This document shows positions 1-8,680 of a stretch of DNA of 49,790 nt, piece after piece. This stretch comes from Sporosarcina koreensis (GTDB taxonomy: Bacteria; Bacillota; Bacilli; Bacillales_A; Planococcaceae): assembly GCF_001531445.1 (NCBI RefSeq), contig NZ_LQYA01000245.1:22672-72461 (forward strand), written 5' to 3'. Made by a program: the position numbers and the translations under genes. The notes under the pieces are model-generated. The model ran no database searches. It worked only from the letters and a program-made list of their open reading frames with translations, and was not told the DNA's origin. Position 1 is the stretch's first letter. The number at the start of each line of letters is the position of its first letter.

Positions 1-153
1 CAGTTTCCCTTCAACAAATACTTTTTCAGTTTTTAATATGTATCTTTCAAAATCATCACCAATAATTAAAGCGGGATCACTAATTCCTTGCCCCAAGGAT
101 TTTAGTACCGCACTCACATTTATTCTATGTATCAACCTCGCTAACCTCCCCAT
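1..153 (-). CDS. Partial hypothetical protein, runs off the left edge
   Basis: A minus-strand frame is open from an ATG at 153 to the window edge, giving the first 51 residues (start MGRLARLIHRINVS). The window cuts it, so length and C-terminus are unknown. No strong ribosome binding site precedes the ATG. It lies beyond the lysin terminator, towards the unseen left end of the prophage, where lysogenic-conversion genes often sit. I recognise no domain. It could be a phage accessory gene, or a spurious frame. Confidence 0.4.
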   Translation of the reverse strand, partial: MGRLARLIHRINVSAVLKSLGQGISDPALIIGDDFERYILKTEKVFVEGKL

Positions 154-225
154 CAATAAACTATCATTTAGTCTATTGTATGGTTTATAGGTTTAAAACT
201 CAATATGATTTCACGAATAACAATA

Positions 226-257
226 GGCGACCACTCAAATCGGCGCGAGTAGTCGCC
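226..257 (-). terminator. Terminator after the lysis operon
   Basis: An 11-base inverted repeat (GGCGACCACTC / GAGTAGTCGCC, one mismatch, 10-nt loop) lies just after the endolysin stop. Read on the minus strand it is followed by TATTGTTATT. It probably ends the late transcript. Confidence 0.6.
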
Positions 258-263
258 CTTATA

Positions 264-1520
264 TTACTTATTCGCTTTAATCAAAGCTCCAATTGCAAGC
301 ATGGCTATATCGCCGTCAGATGCTTTGCCCTCTTCCAAGTCCTTAATCCACTTGGCGTTGTAACCTTGTTTTACAGCTTCCCTGACAGCAATTTCGCGTT
401 GGGCTTTGCTGTTTAAAAACGTTTCAAATTCCTTTTTGAGTGTACCGCTCGTAAACTTCAAGTCGCCGTCCTCCTTTGCCGGTGTTGACGTTGATGCATC
501 TTTTTTCTTTAGATCAAATGCTTTTACAATACCATTTACATGGCCAAGGGCGACTCGATTGAGAAACTCATCACTCTTTAATAGTTCGGAGTCGTCTGGA
601 CTATCAATAAATCCTGATTCTGTAAGGATTGATGGCATATGCGATTCGCGGACCATGTGTAAGTTCTTTCGTTTCTTACCCCGATTAATAAATTCCGGAA
701 TCATTTTTGTGATTTCAGAATGAAGAACTGCTTGAAAATCTATTGTTTTGTTGCTAACCTTTCCATTGAAAATGAAATCTTCATAGCCCTTTCCACCACC
801 TGCATTGATATGCACAGACAATAAGAAATCTGCTTTCCAAGCGTTCGCTGTATCTGTCCGTTGCTTAAGCGAAAGAGTTTGATCAGTGGTACGGCTCAAT
901 TTGACTTGGACACCTTCATAGTCCGTGAGAAGAGATTCAATTCGCTTGGAAATAGCCAAGGTCAAATCTTTCTCTTTCAGGCCATTACCGACTGCTCCTG
1001 AATCTGTTCCACCATGTCCAGGGTCAATAAAAATCTTTACCATATCGATTACCTCCTTGTCATATTTAGTCAATCCATATTGTTCGATACGTTCATTAAG
1101 CTTTGCCGCATACTTGATGTCCGTCGCATAACCAGCCGCATGAAGGGCAGCAGTCGCTTTACGGTAATCTGTCTGGTTGAGTATGGCCGCATAGCGGTTG
1201 TGGTCTTCCCATCCGGTGCCGTGAGTGTATTTATGGACTAGGTCCATTACACAGCCTTCATAGGATGGATACTTTCTGAAAGCCGCATTGATGTAGTAGA
1301 CATTGCCATCCTCGTCCTGCTCACTTGTCCTTTTAGTGTATGTGGGGCCCGTCCATCCCGAACCGGCTTTTATACCGAAGAGGTTATTGGCGTTTTTGGC
1401 AAGTTCCGATGTACCTGAGCCGGATTCAAGGATACCCTGGGCAATTATTAACGACGGTAAAACACCGTTTGCAAGTCCGTGTTTGACTGCAAACGGTGCT
1501 AGTTTGTCGACAAAATTCAT
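264..1520 (-). CDS. Bifunctional endolysin: glucosaminidase + amidase_3
   Basis: The protein has 418 residues. Residues 1-155 look like a glucosaminidase-type (LytG/FlgJ-like) domain, with the ILESGSG signature and probable catalytic Glu32. Residues 161-336 are an N-acetylmuramoyl-L-alanine amidase_3 domain, with likely zinc ligands His169 (DPGHGG), Glu183 and His237 (SVHIN) and catalytic Glu301 (LTESGF). The C-terminal 80 residues are lysine-rich and may bind the wall. It cuts both glycan and stem-peptide linkages of peptidoglycan to release phage. It has no signal peptide, so it depends on the two upstream holins, and it overlaps the nearer one by 4 bases. A perfect AAGGAGGT stands before Met160, so the amidase half may also be made alone. 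Both domain calls are secure. Confidence 0.93.
   Translation of the reverse strand: MNFVDKLAPFAVKHGLANGVLPSLIIAQGILESGSGTSELAKNANNLFGIKAGSGWTGPTYTKRTSEQDEDGNVYYINAAFRKYPSYEGCVMDLVHKYTHGTGWEDHNRYAAILNQTDYRKATAALHAAGYATDIKYAAKLNERIEQYGLTKYDKEVIDMVKIFIDPGHGGTDSGAVGNGLKEKDLTLAISKRIESLLTDYEGVQVKLSRTTDQTLSLKQRTDTANAWKADFLLSVHINAGGGKGYEDFIFNGKVSNKTIDFQAVLHSEITKMIPEFINRGKKRKNLHMVRESHMPSILTESGFIDSPDDSELLKSDEFLNRVALGHVNGIVKAFDLKKKDASTSTPAKEDGDLKFTSGTLKKEFETFLNSKAQREIAVREAVKQGYNAKWIKDLEEGKASDGDIAMLAIGALIKANK
1051..1058 (-). promoter_or_regulatory. Internal Shine-Dalgarno inside the endolysin gene
   Basis: On the minus strand AAGGAGGT lies 7 bases before an in-frame ATG at 1043 (Met160), exactly between the two catalytic domains. 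The annotated start at 1520 has only a weak upstream site. Initiation here would give a free 259-residue amidase (264-1043). Confidence 0.6.
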
Positions 1521-1783
1521 CGGGTATCATCTTTAGGCCGGTCATATCGCAAGGCTTGTCTACTATCTTTTAGCCCCTCTGTCGTAGGGTCCACTACAAC
1601 CCCTAGGATGACAAGCAATGAAAATACAGCATTGATAAAATTAGTCGCTTCCATGCCGATCAAATCAGCTGCCAATGCAAATCCGAACCATCCTGCAACG
1701 ATTTGCGCAACCAACAAAACAGTCGGCACCATAGCCAGCCAAAACATCTTATTCTTGATCCTTACTTTCCAATTGATTTTCAT
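1517..1783 (-). CDS. Holin, phi-LC3/phage_holin_1 type
   Basis: The protein has 88 residues: a charged N-terminus beginning MKINWKVRIKNKMFW, two hydrophobic segments (about residues 14-36 and 48-64) with a short loop between, and a charged tail (GLKDSRQALRYDRPKDD). This is the layout of the small phi-LC3-family holins of Gram-positive phages. It would oligomerise in the cytoplasmic membrane and let the endolysin reach the wall. It overlaps the longer holin upstream and the endolysin downstream, so all three are translationally linked. The family call is by pattern and is fairly secure. Confidence 0.85.
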   Translation of the reverse strand: MKINWKVRIKNKMFWLAMVPTVLLVAQIVAGWFGFALAADLIGMEATNFINAVFSLLVILGVVVDPTTEGLKDSRQALRYDRPKDDTR

Positions 1784-2315
1784 CTGTTATTTCCTCCTTT
1801 TTCTTCTGTAGCTGATGGAGCAGCGCCTCATTCTCTTTCAACAATTCTTTCTTGTCGATACGATCCAACATAGGATGTCGGGCAAGTCTCTGCTCCTTAC
1901 CCGATGGATCCCGATGCATCTTTTCAAGTGCATTAAAAAGGACTGCCGGAATAGGCAGCCCAATTTGCGCGCAGTTTTCTAGAACAGAAATGCCCTCATT
2001 GACAATAAAAAAAGACGTGACGCCTAAAAGCATTAGTCCCTTTGGGTCCTGTCCGACAGACATTATCATAAATTCGATTGATGCAGCCATTCCAATCATG
2101 ATAAATATGCCGACCTTTTTAACGATACCGGAAAAGCCGATTGTGCTGTCCCATGACTTTGTCACCCACGATCGTAATAAGCCGGTGATGACGTCCAACA
2201 ACATGAAAAAGACGAGCACCACAACAGCCTCATTCACCACATCAATTAAATAAATCAAGAAGCTGATAACTAGCGCTCCAATGCTTTTAATTCCCGTAAC
2301 TTCCATACGAGTCAC
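1749..2315 (-). CDS. Second holin, phage_holin_4 (toxin secretion/lysis) type
   Basis: I place the start at a GTG (2315) preceded by GGAGAG, giving 188 residues. The frame stays open upstream to 2408 but that part crosses a terminator. There are three to four membrane segments in residues 10-105, including the stretch LLDVITGLLRSW typical of holin_4 proteins, then a charged, coiled-coil C-terminal tail (about 125-188). It forms a cassette with the phi-LC3-like holin and the endolysin. It may be the main holin, or an antiholin/regulator of the smaller one. The sequence does not say which. Confidence 0.8.
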   Translation of the reverse strand: MTRMEVTGIKSIGALVISFLIYLIDVVNEAVVVLVFFMLLDVITGLLRSWVTKSWDSTIGFSGIVKKVGIFIMIGMAASIEFMIMSVGQDPKGLMLLGVTSFFIVNEGISVLENCAQIGLPIPAVLFNALEKMHRDPSGKEQRLARHPMLDRIDKKELLKENEALLHQLQKKKEEITDENQLESKDQE

Positions 2316-2370
2316 CGGTACTCTCTCCCTTCTGCATTCAAGTACCCCCTTCCCTTTCTCTTTGTAAGAA

Positions 2371-2397
2371 AATAAAAAGAACGTCCGTTTAAGGACG
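2371..2397 (-). terminator. Terminator after the AT-rich membrane gene
   Basis: The stem CGTCC/GGACG (loop GTTTAA) is followed on the minus strand by TCTTTTTATT, 8 bases after the stop of the membrane gene. It separates that moron from the holins, so lysis genes need read-through or antitermination. Confidence 0.7.
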
Positions 2398-2404
2398 ATC
2401 TTCT

Positions 2405-3178
2405 TCATCTTTGTTCACTATCGATTAACGGATCTTCTGTTTCGATTATATTCGTACTTGATAAATTCTCTCTAGTAAAAATTCTTGAGTTTGTCAAAAT
2501 TACCAGAAAGACCAAAAGCAGAATAACGAAAACTATATAGAAAATTGCTTGCATTATCCCGCTGCTAAAGAACACAAAAATAAGTGATATTAAATCAAAA
2601 ATAATCATAGCCCAAAGTATCTGGTTTAGATATCTATAAGTATATATACTTTCAAGAAAGGCATTACTCACTGCAACTTTTCTATATCTTCTTTGCTTAA
2701 AATTATCTATGAACATATATATCCCTTCAGATTCTGCCAGTATATGTTTACCACTTAATTTTATTACTCGATAAGCATCTTCATTGTTTTCGTTTACAAT
2801 ATAGTAATCATATTTAATATTGAATAAAGAGAAGATGAAATTAATAAAAATTTCAAGCAAGAAAATAATAGCTATAGTTATTATAAAACACGCTAACCAT
2901 ACAACATAAAATACCTCACTGTTTTTTATACTTATGATGTTTTGGTTTTTAAGGATCAAATTAAATATCGCTATAAAAGCTAATCCTATAAAGAAATATT
3001 TTGACAGAGCAATTTGGAATTTTTTAAAGTTACTCATTAACAATCTTTCTAATTCTGTAGATTCATAATTGTCAATAGCGATTTTGACAAAATAAGCTAT
3101 TAACGGAAACAATGCAGCTGTATAGTATGATGTAGAACCGGGTAATTTTTCTATAATCTCTAATACTTGCTCATCCAT
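2405..3178 (-). CDS. AT-rich multi-pass membrane protein (moron)
   Basis: The protein has 257 residues with about five membrane segments (near residues 19-36, 60-77, 88-118, 187-205 and 208-227) and a polar domain between the third and fourth (about 119-185). It starts at an ATG with AGGAGGGGAG before it. It is clearly more AT-rich than the tail and lysis genes around it and has its own terminator, the usual signs of a moron acquired separately. I do not recognise the family. Location between tail and lysis genes is a common site for lysogenic-conversion or superinfection-exclusion genes. That role is inference. Confidence 0.75.
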   Translation of the reverse strand: MDEQVLEIIEKLPGSTSYYTAALFPLIAYFVKIAIDNYESTELERLLMSNFKKFQIALSKYFFIGLAFIAIFNLILKNQNIISIKNSEVFYVVWLACFIITIAIIFLLEIFINFIFSLFNIKYDYYIVNENNEDAYRVIKLSGKHILAESEGIYMFIDNFKQRRYRKVAVSNAFLESIYTYRYLNQILWAMIIFDLISLIFVFFSSGIMQAIFYIVFVILLLVFLVILTNSRIFTRENLSSTNIIETEDPLIDSEQR

Positions 3179-3242
3179 GAGCTCCCCTCCTTGTCTACAT
3201 ATTTCGACAGAAAGAGAGGGAACTCCTTCAATTCACCTAATA

Positions 3243-3383
3243 CTATTTTCCTTCTTTTTCGACCTCAGCCGCCAAATACTCGGCAACTGGCACTTGATAC
3301 TGCTTAGGCAGGCTGTCAATCTCACGCGCACTGGCTTTGACCAATAGACCGTACACTGGCACCATGTATTGATAAACCATCAT
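3243..3383 (-). CDS. Small XkdX/CD1375-like phage protein
   Basis: This is a 46-residue protein starting MMVYQYMVPVYGLLVKASAR. The pattern 'VYGLLVKA..REIDSLP.QY..PV' resembles the short XkdX/CD1375-like proteins found at the end of PBSX-type tail-fibre operons. Its ATG overlaps the stop of the preceding gene by 4 bases, so it is translationally coupled. The molecular role of this family is not established. Confidence 0.65.
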   Translation of the reverse strand: MMVYQYMVPVYGLLVKASAREIDSLPKQYQVPVAEYLAAEVEKEGK

Positions 3384-3562
3384 TCAGCACCCCCTTTCAA
3401 TCGGTCGATTTCTTCTTGCTGCATCATTATCTGTTCCTGCATCCCAGCGACAGCTTCATACAAAATAAGCATATTTGGATCCATGTTCTCCGGCACTTCC
3501 GGGAAAGCCGGCTCCAACGGACCATACGACCCGTCTGGCTGTTTACGTCTTACCATAATCAT
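3380..3562 (-). CDS. Small tail-operon protein with C-terminal coiled coil
   Basis: The protein has 60 residues, proline- and acid-rich first, then a short helical heptad stretch (MQEQIMMQQEEIDRLKGG). It overlaps the tail-fibre gene upstream and the XkdX-like gene downstream by 4 bases each. It may be a fibre-associated or chaperone-like factor. No family recognised. Confidence 0.65.
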   Translation of the reverse strand: MIMVRRKQPDGSYGPLEPAFPEVPENMDPNMLILYEAVAGMQEQIMMQQEEIDRLKGGAE

Positions 3563-5943
3563 TGCGTCAACGCCCCTTGTATCTGATGGATTGGCTTATC
3601 GCCTGTCCATGATATTTTGATTGCGATTTTTTCTGCAGGAGAACTAGCACGGTATTTGAAGAAGTCCTCTACCGTTCCTATTTCGTCTGGACCGCTTGAA
3701 TCGAAGTCCATAGGTACGAAATTCTCCGGCTCAGTGCCGTTCGTCATGGATATTTCAATGGATACATCTTGCGACTCGTCCCGTTTAATCCAGAATAAAA
3801 CGCCTTGTGCAGATCCGGCAGGAGGATTGATGGTCCACCGTTGAACGGATTGCAATAAAGGCGTTAAGTTTTCTATCCGATTAAGTTTTATTGTCTTAGA
3901 ATACTTAAAATCATACGTGTCAGAGACTTCTACGACTATGTCGTTGATGCCATCTTTTAACTTTGAAACAGATACATCAAACGAAAACTTTCCGGCAGGG
4001 CCGTTATGAATTTCAACATTGATGCCATTGTTAATACGATAGCGTACCACTACATCGTTGCCATCCGCATCAAAGGATTCTCCTGTTACAGTGACCTTGT
4101 CTGCATCGATTAGTCCAGATTGGTAATCGATCGGATCAATCGTTAAGGAAGGAGGACGATTCGGCACGACATAAAATGTACGCGTCTCAATTTCTGATTT
4201 ACCGCCCTGGTTGTCAGTAGCCCAAACTTCCAATGTATGAGGCGTGCCGTCTGCTAGGGCGCCGGTGATGGCCGTTTCGCCTTTGTATAGCTTGCCGCTC
4301 TTAAACGTCAGCTGCTCGTTAAATGGTACAGGCTTACCATCAGACACCTTAGTTTCGAATCCTCTTGCTGTACCACCGTTGATACGGTAGTAGACAATTA
4401 AGACGTCGCCAATGTCCGGCTCTAAGGCTGTACCTTTGATGACGAATGCGTCTTTTTCGTACAGCGTTTTATTGTTTTCGGTTTCGAGCGTGATCGCCGG
4501 AATTTTATTGTGCTGGATAGTGAACGCCTCGGAATAAACGTAGTCTGAATAGACTCCGCTCGTATTCTTAGCGCGTACCCTGAACTCGACTGTCGTCAAT
4601 GTTTTATCATCCGTCACGGTAAATGCACGTGTTAATGCGTTGGTATGTGTTCCGACATTTTGCCATGCGCCACCGTTGTATCGGCTTTGGACCTCGTAGG
4701 TGCTGATTGCAGATGCTGTAGATGCGCCGAATGTTAGTGTTAAGGCTTGCTTTGGTTCCAATATTGCTCCTGATGATGGCACTGTAAACGGAGCTGGTGG
4801 AGCGATTGATTGGTTGACACGTGATCCTCTTACATAATAAAAGCCGTCTGAATGCCTGCCGTCGTTCGGGTAGGTTCCTTCTATTGCTTGAAGTCCTGAT
4901 TGGACCAAACTTCCACGAGAATAAATAATTTCTTCTACTGCATTTTTAGTACTGGCATCAAAATAATACCAATCTTCAATTCCAGAATAAGGGCCATCTA
5001 CTCTTTTGACCCCTTTACCCCCGCTACCCTCCATTCCGTAATATCTACCAAGAGCTGGCGTCGCCACATGTGCTCCACTAGGGGAAAATTTACCCGTCTT
5101 TGTATCAAAGGTATATGCCGGATAATAGAAATTAGTATTATGAACACTTGCTCTGCCGATACTAACCCATTCACCCTCTTTAAATGAAACCTCTCTAATG
5201 GCATTATATTTACTCCAATAATACTTCGGCTTGGTTACCGTAAACGTTGCACTATCACGATAACCTGATTCAAGTCCGCCGGAATCCACCGCTTTAACGC
5301 GCATTCTTAGCGATGTTGCAGTAGGAATCTTATACGTCAGGCTTGGCGTTGATGTTTCGCCAACTTTTGAAAATGCACCCCCGTTAATGGATGCTTCCCA
5401 AATATATTTGGACAGATTTCCTTCCGCGTCTGTAGAAGCACCCACCGAAAATACTTTTGAATCGCCGATTTCTAATTCGCCGGTCGGTTGCGTAAATGCG
5501 CCGGGAGTTGTTGGTGCTGTGTTAGCTAAAGAAGTTCTAACGTACCAATTACCGTCAATGTGAGGTCCGTTTATTGGATATGTCCCGTCCTCGGCTTGTA
5601 CTGTATTTTTATATAAACCGCGAGTTCGGACTTGTGTCTTGTCTTTGTTATAGCGTATTTCCCTATCGCAAGTAACATCCGCATCACCATATTGACCTGT
5701 TCTACTAGTGTACTTATCTAAATATCCGTCTGCCTCGGGACGATAGTGGTAAGCGACGCTTCCCGCCGGTATATAGTTGTAAGGGTCATAAGGGTCGGAA
5801 AGTACGTATTTACCTTCTGTCGAATTCCATTTAGCAGTTTTATGAAGTCCTCCTAATCTAGTACCTATTGTCCCGGTGGCGCCTATCGGGGGTTCTCTCC
5901 ATGAATAATTAATACTGTACCTATCATAATTATACTTGGCCAT
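3559..5943 (-). CDS. Tail fibre / receptor-binding protein with Ig-like repeats
   Basis: The protein has 794 residues. It contains two related segments of about 130 residues each (near 1-140 and 235-380), both with the pattern 'YY/WYVR...', 'DG.YP..G.H.DG'. These are interleaved with fibronectin-III/Ig-like beta modules carrying phrases such as 'KVFSVGASTDAEGNLSKYIW' and 'VTGESFDADGNDVVVRYRIN'. The C-terminal 90 residues form a separate beta-rich domain. It sits where PBSX-like phages encode fibre proteins, right after the baseplate genes. It probably extends from the baseplate and contacts the host wall. Which module binds the receptor cannot be read from the sequence. Confidence 0.8.
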   Translation of the reverse strand: MAKYNYDRYSINYSWREPPIGATGTIGTRLGGLHKTAKWNSTEGKYVLSDPYDPYNYIPAGSVAYHYRPEADGYLDKYTSRTGQYGDADVTCDREIRYNKDKTQVRTRGLYKNTVQAEDGTYPINGPHIDGNWYVRTSLANTAPTTPGAFTQPTGELEIGDSKVFSVGASTDAEGNLSKYIWEASINGGAFSKVGETSTPSLTYKIPTATSLRMRVKAVDSGGLESGYRDSATFTVTKPKYYWSKYNAIREVSFKEGEWVSIGRASVHNTNFYYPAYTFDTKTGKFSPSGAHVATPALGRYYGMEGSGGKGVKRVDGPYSGIEDWYYFDASTKNAVEEIIYSRGSLVQSGLQAIEGTYPNDGRHSDGFYYVRGSRVNQSIAPPAPFTVPSSGAILEPKQALTLTFGASTASAISTYEVQSRYNGGAWQNVGTHTNALTRAFTVTDDKTLTTVEFRVRAKNTSGVYSDYVYSEAFTIQHNKIPAITLETENNKTLYEKDAFVIKGTALEPDIGDVLIVYYRINGGTARGFETKVSDGKPVPFNEQLTFKSGKLYKGETAITGALADGTPHTLEVWATDNQGGKSEIETRTFYVVPNRPPSLTIDPIDYQSGLIDADKVTVTGESFDADGNDVVVRYRINNGINVEIHNGPAGKFSFDVSVSKLKDGINDIVVEVSDTYDFKYSKTIKLNRIENLTPLLQSVQRWTINPPAGSAQGVLFWIKRDESQDVSIEISMTNGTEPENFVPMDFDSSGPDEIGTVEDFFKYRASSPAEKIAIKISWTGDKPIHQIQGALTQ

Positions 5944-5944
5944 C

Positions 5945-6613
5945 TCACATCACCTCTACTTCCGAAACAGAATAAGTACCCCAGCTACCTTGACCCATCC
6001 GGCCATCTTTAATCTCCGCATTACTACGGGCGATGATCGCGCCTTTGACGTAATCGTTTTGTAACGATTGGACAGTGATTGTCGATGCCGTTACGTCCGT
6101 GATAAGCACGTCTTCGCTGTTGGTCCCGTCGTAAATAGTGACCTCGGTGAACGCTTTGAATCCGTCCGTCTTATCAACGTTAAGGACCGTCGTGCCCGCC
6201 GATCGTGGAGCTGTCAGGACTGCACGGGCTGTCTGACGCACCAGCTTGTTAGGCTCGCCGTCAAACGTATCGGCAAAGGTTCCGGAGTTGCCTGGGGCTT
6301 TGCCGTCGAGTTCCAATTGGATTTTGATGCGTAAGAGCTCGTTGTCATGGCCGTCTAGGCGTTCGTGAGATTTAGCGATACCTTGCTCTTGGTGGTTTTC
6401 ACGTCCAGCAGAGTGCCGGGTCCCATCTTGTATTAATTTTGGTTTGGGAATTGGATCTTTTGTAATCGGATGTAAGATTAAATTGCCGAACTGATCTGAT
6501 TCATAAACAATTTTTCCTTCTGCATCCTTTTCGTAGACAACATTACCAAACTCGTCTAATTCGACAATTCGATCCAGCCAGTGAAATGGCACGTATACAT
6601 ATGGTTCACCCAA
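5945..6613 (-). CDS. Baseplate/tail-fibre connector protein
   Basis: The frame is open to a GTG at 6622. I prefer a TTG at 6613 because GGAAGG then lies 8 bases upstream, giving 222 residues. The N-terminal third has repeated 'DEFGN.VYEKD' patterns. The middle has a helical segment (SHERLDGHDNELLRIKIQLE) and the C-terminal part is a beta-rich domain (about 130-205). It lies between baseplate genes and the fibre and is probably a virion protein joining the two. No named family recognised. Confidence 0.65.
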   Translation of the reverse strand: MGEPYVYVPFHWLDRIVELDEFGNVVYEKDAEGKIVYESDQFGNLILHPITKDPIPKPKLIQDGTRHSAGRENHQEQGIAKSHERLDGHDNELLRIKIQLELDGKAPGNSGTFADTFDGEPNKLVRQTARAVLTAPRSAGTTVLNVDKTDGFKAFTEVTIYDGTNSEDVLITDVTASTITVQSLQNDYVKGAIIARSNAEIKDGRMGQGSWGTYSVSEVEVM

Positions 6614-6911
6614 CGCTAACACCTTCCTTCAGTTCCAATTCAAAAAAGAACGTGACCATAATCCCGTCCTCATCTTTTCGGATATTCATAGTTTGCTCCC
6701 AGATCCGACGTCCGTGCTGATCATGGACGTAAGCATGTGTAACATGGCCGGATTCGGATTCAAGATATACGAATTTCTTTAGCATGTTACCCTCTATATA
6801 CGAAGACTCATGGATTGGATAACTTTGCTCCACTCCGTCGATTGTCACTTTAGCACCGACGATTAATCGGTCCCAAAATTTCAGCGTTTCATCTTCCAAA
6901 AGTGAAACCAT
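6606..6911 (-). CDS. Small tail/baseplate protein
   Basis: The protein has 101 residues, starts MVSLLEDETLKFW and is rich in beta-prone stretches with no membrane segment. It directly follows the XkdU-like gene and overlaps the next gene slightly. The position suggests a baseplate or fibre-attachment component. I do not recognise the family. Confidence 0.65.
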   Translation of the reverse strand: MVSLLEDETLKFWDRLIVGAKVTIDGVEQSYPIHESSYIEGNMLKKFVYLESESGHVTHAYVHDQHGRRIWEQTMNIRKDEDGIMVTFFFELELKEGVSVG

Positions 6912-7586
6912 CTAATAACCTCCTTCCGGTGTACAATAAAAAGTCCCGGTCACTGGGTACGGGACTGAGTTTGCATATGCTTTTGATTCGGCTGCCATAG
7001 TTGCTTTGCTCGCTACTCCGCCGATTGGTGCCGTGTGAAATGTGCCGGTGACCGGGTAGGGGACTGGGAAGGTGTATTGTTTGGCGCGGATGATTGCCCT
7101 CAATTCATCAGCCAAGACAGAAATCATATACGCTAAATGTGCAGGCTTTGCCTCTTCGACATCCCTGTGAATATCTGCAGTAATAATCAAATTTTCCGAT
7201 GGAATTTGAATCGTAAATGAGTATTCACCCCTGTCCTCAATAACTTTCGCATCTCTATTTTGGACATGAACATTCACGATTTGCTCCATTCTCTTACGAG
7301 TAATCGGGAAGTACTTATTCAGTTCAAAAAGAATCTTCTGGACACGCTCAGCATCTGAAAGGTTCTTGTTTGTCTTTATATTCAACATGCTCTCCCAATA
7401 ACCAAGAGTCCAGCTGGCGTGTTGAGGAAACATCTCGTGCTTTAGATCCTTAATAACTTTCCTGATTTCATCCATCACACGTCCATTTGCTTCAAAAACC
7501 GCCAGTGCTAATTCATCGTTATTGTAAATCGGCGTCACAGACTGAAGCATATCTCTACCAGTTTCCGTAGTAATTTTAGTCGTCAC
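6912..7586 (-). CDS. xkdU: XkdU-like baseplate protein (DUF2313/YmfQ family)
   Basis: The protein has 224 residues. The N-terminal 170 residues follow the YmfQ/XkdU pattern: helical, with 'WTLGYWESMLNIKTNKNLSDAERVQKIL', then a beta segment. It acts next to the baseplate J protein at the tail tip. The C-terminal tail holds two copies of VPYPVTGTF separated by 35 residues, each followed by 'P.GG', which looks like a small local duplication. Its ATG overlaps the XkdT gene by 4 bases. Family assignment rests on pattern plus gene order. Confidence 0.85.
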   Translation of the reverse strand: MTTKITTETGRDMLQSVTPIYNNDELALAVFEANGRVMDEIRKVIKDLKHEMFPQHASWTLGYWESMLNIKTNKNLSDAERVQKILFELNKYFPITRKRMEQIVNVHVQNRDAKVIEDRGEYSFTIQIPSENLIITADIHRDVEEAKPAHLAYMISVLADELRAIIRAKQYTFPVPYPVTGTFHTAPIGGVASKATMAAESKAYANSVPYPVTGTFYCTPEGGY

Positions 7587-8680
7587 GCAGCTATCACCTC
7601 TCCTATAGCTGCCCTTTCACCTTGGTTTAACAAGATGTTTTCGGTGCTGCCATTCAATAGTAAACCGCTGTGATCTGCTACACCTTCCGTTCCTACAATG
7701 ACGGCTACCGCCTCGGACCATTTAATGATTTCTCTATCTGCGAAATATAAATTGAGATTGCTTTTAATACTATCTAAAATATCCTCAAGTAGATAGTTTT
7801 CTTCCAAGACTAACGACATTTCCACATTTACTAGAACCAATGTAAGTGTGTCTACAGTAACCACAGCGCCTATCGGAGCGACTCCTTCGCCCATACCGTC
7901 AACTGGATCAATGTGATTCTTGACAGCAGTAATCAATTCAGCAGAAGCAAGCTGACGTTCGCTATCAGTAATCAACACCTTCACCGTTTTAGGACCATTC
8001 CATAGAGGGATGACAATAACATCACCAACGCCCGGTACTTCTTTCGCCCATCGTTCATAGTCGCGTCTTGCACCGCTCAAAGGCTTGTTTCGATGTCTGT
8101 CCAGGATCCGTTCGCGAAATGAATCGTCATCTTCTTGGTCAGCACCGTCTTTTGTCGGTTTGGTATTGTAAATATTGGTAAGGCCTGAAATAGATTTTGT
8201 GATACCTTGTATCGAGCCAATCGGCACATTCCCAGACGAACCTGGCTCAACTGCATTAATTTGTAGGGTGATCAAGCCACTTTCATCAATGACACCACTT
8301 TCGATCACTTCGTAGAGAAGACTTGCCTCGTTATCATCACCAATCGTTGTAACAACCGTCCCAACTGGAATGAAGGTACCTAACGCCCCTTCAAACGTGG
8401 CCTCTCCAATTGCAGGGACAGCTGGACGTCTGTACACTCCCACAGGGTCGCCGTGTAAATCAAGGAAGGGTCCGACAGCAAATTGTGGAAACTTCATCAT
8501 TAATGTCAAGGTTAGCTCATAACCAACAAGTTCGTCCTTAACTCGCGCAGTCGGTCTCGTATGGTCCCAATATAAAGCCCCCTCCGCAGTATCAATATTC
8601 GGAGGGGCCATGCGTATCATCTTTTGATGTGTTTCTTCTTCGGTTTCTTGCAAAAAATCAGGCAGCACGAATTCTTCCAC
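7583..8680 (-). CDS. xkdT: Baseplate J protein (XkdT-like)
   Basis: The protein has 365 residues. It has typical baseplate-J features: an early 'FVLPDFLQETEEETHQKMIRM' segment, a central beta domain (GTFIPVGTVVTT), and the loop 'DGADQEDDDSFRERIL.R....P.SGA..DY..WA..VPGVGDV'. It builds the wedge or ring of the contractile baseplate. It starts at a GTG with GGTGGTGAATTGA upstream, and its start overlaps the XkdS gene by 23 bases. The call is secure. Confidence 0.93.
   Translation of the reverse strand: MEEFVLPDFLQETEEETHQKMIRMAPPNIDTAEGALYWDHTRPTARVKDELVGYELTLTLMMKFPQFAVGPFLDLHGDPVGVYRRPAVPAIGEATFEGALGTFIPVGTVVTTIGDDNEASLLYEVIESGVIDESGLITLQINAVEPGSSGNVPIGSIQGITKSISGLTNIYNTKPTKDGADQEDDDSFRERILDRHRNKPLSGARRDYERWAKEVPGVGDVIVIPLWNGPKTVKVLITDSERQLASAELITAVKNHIDPVDGMGEGVAPIGAVVTVDTLTLVLVNVEMSLVLEENYLLEDILDSIKSNLNLYFADREIIKWSEAVAVIVGTEGVADHSGLLLNGSTENILLNQGERAAIGEVIAA

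Noticed and set aside
1..260. Left attachment site and comGC remainder
   Set aside because: No copy of the sequence at 47716-47787 is seen here. The left end must lie outside the window.
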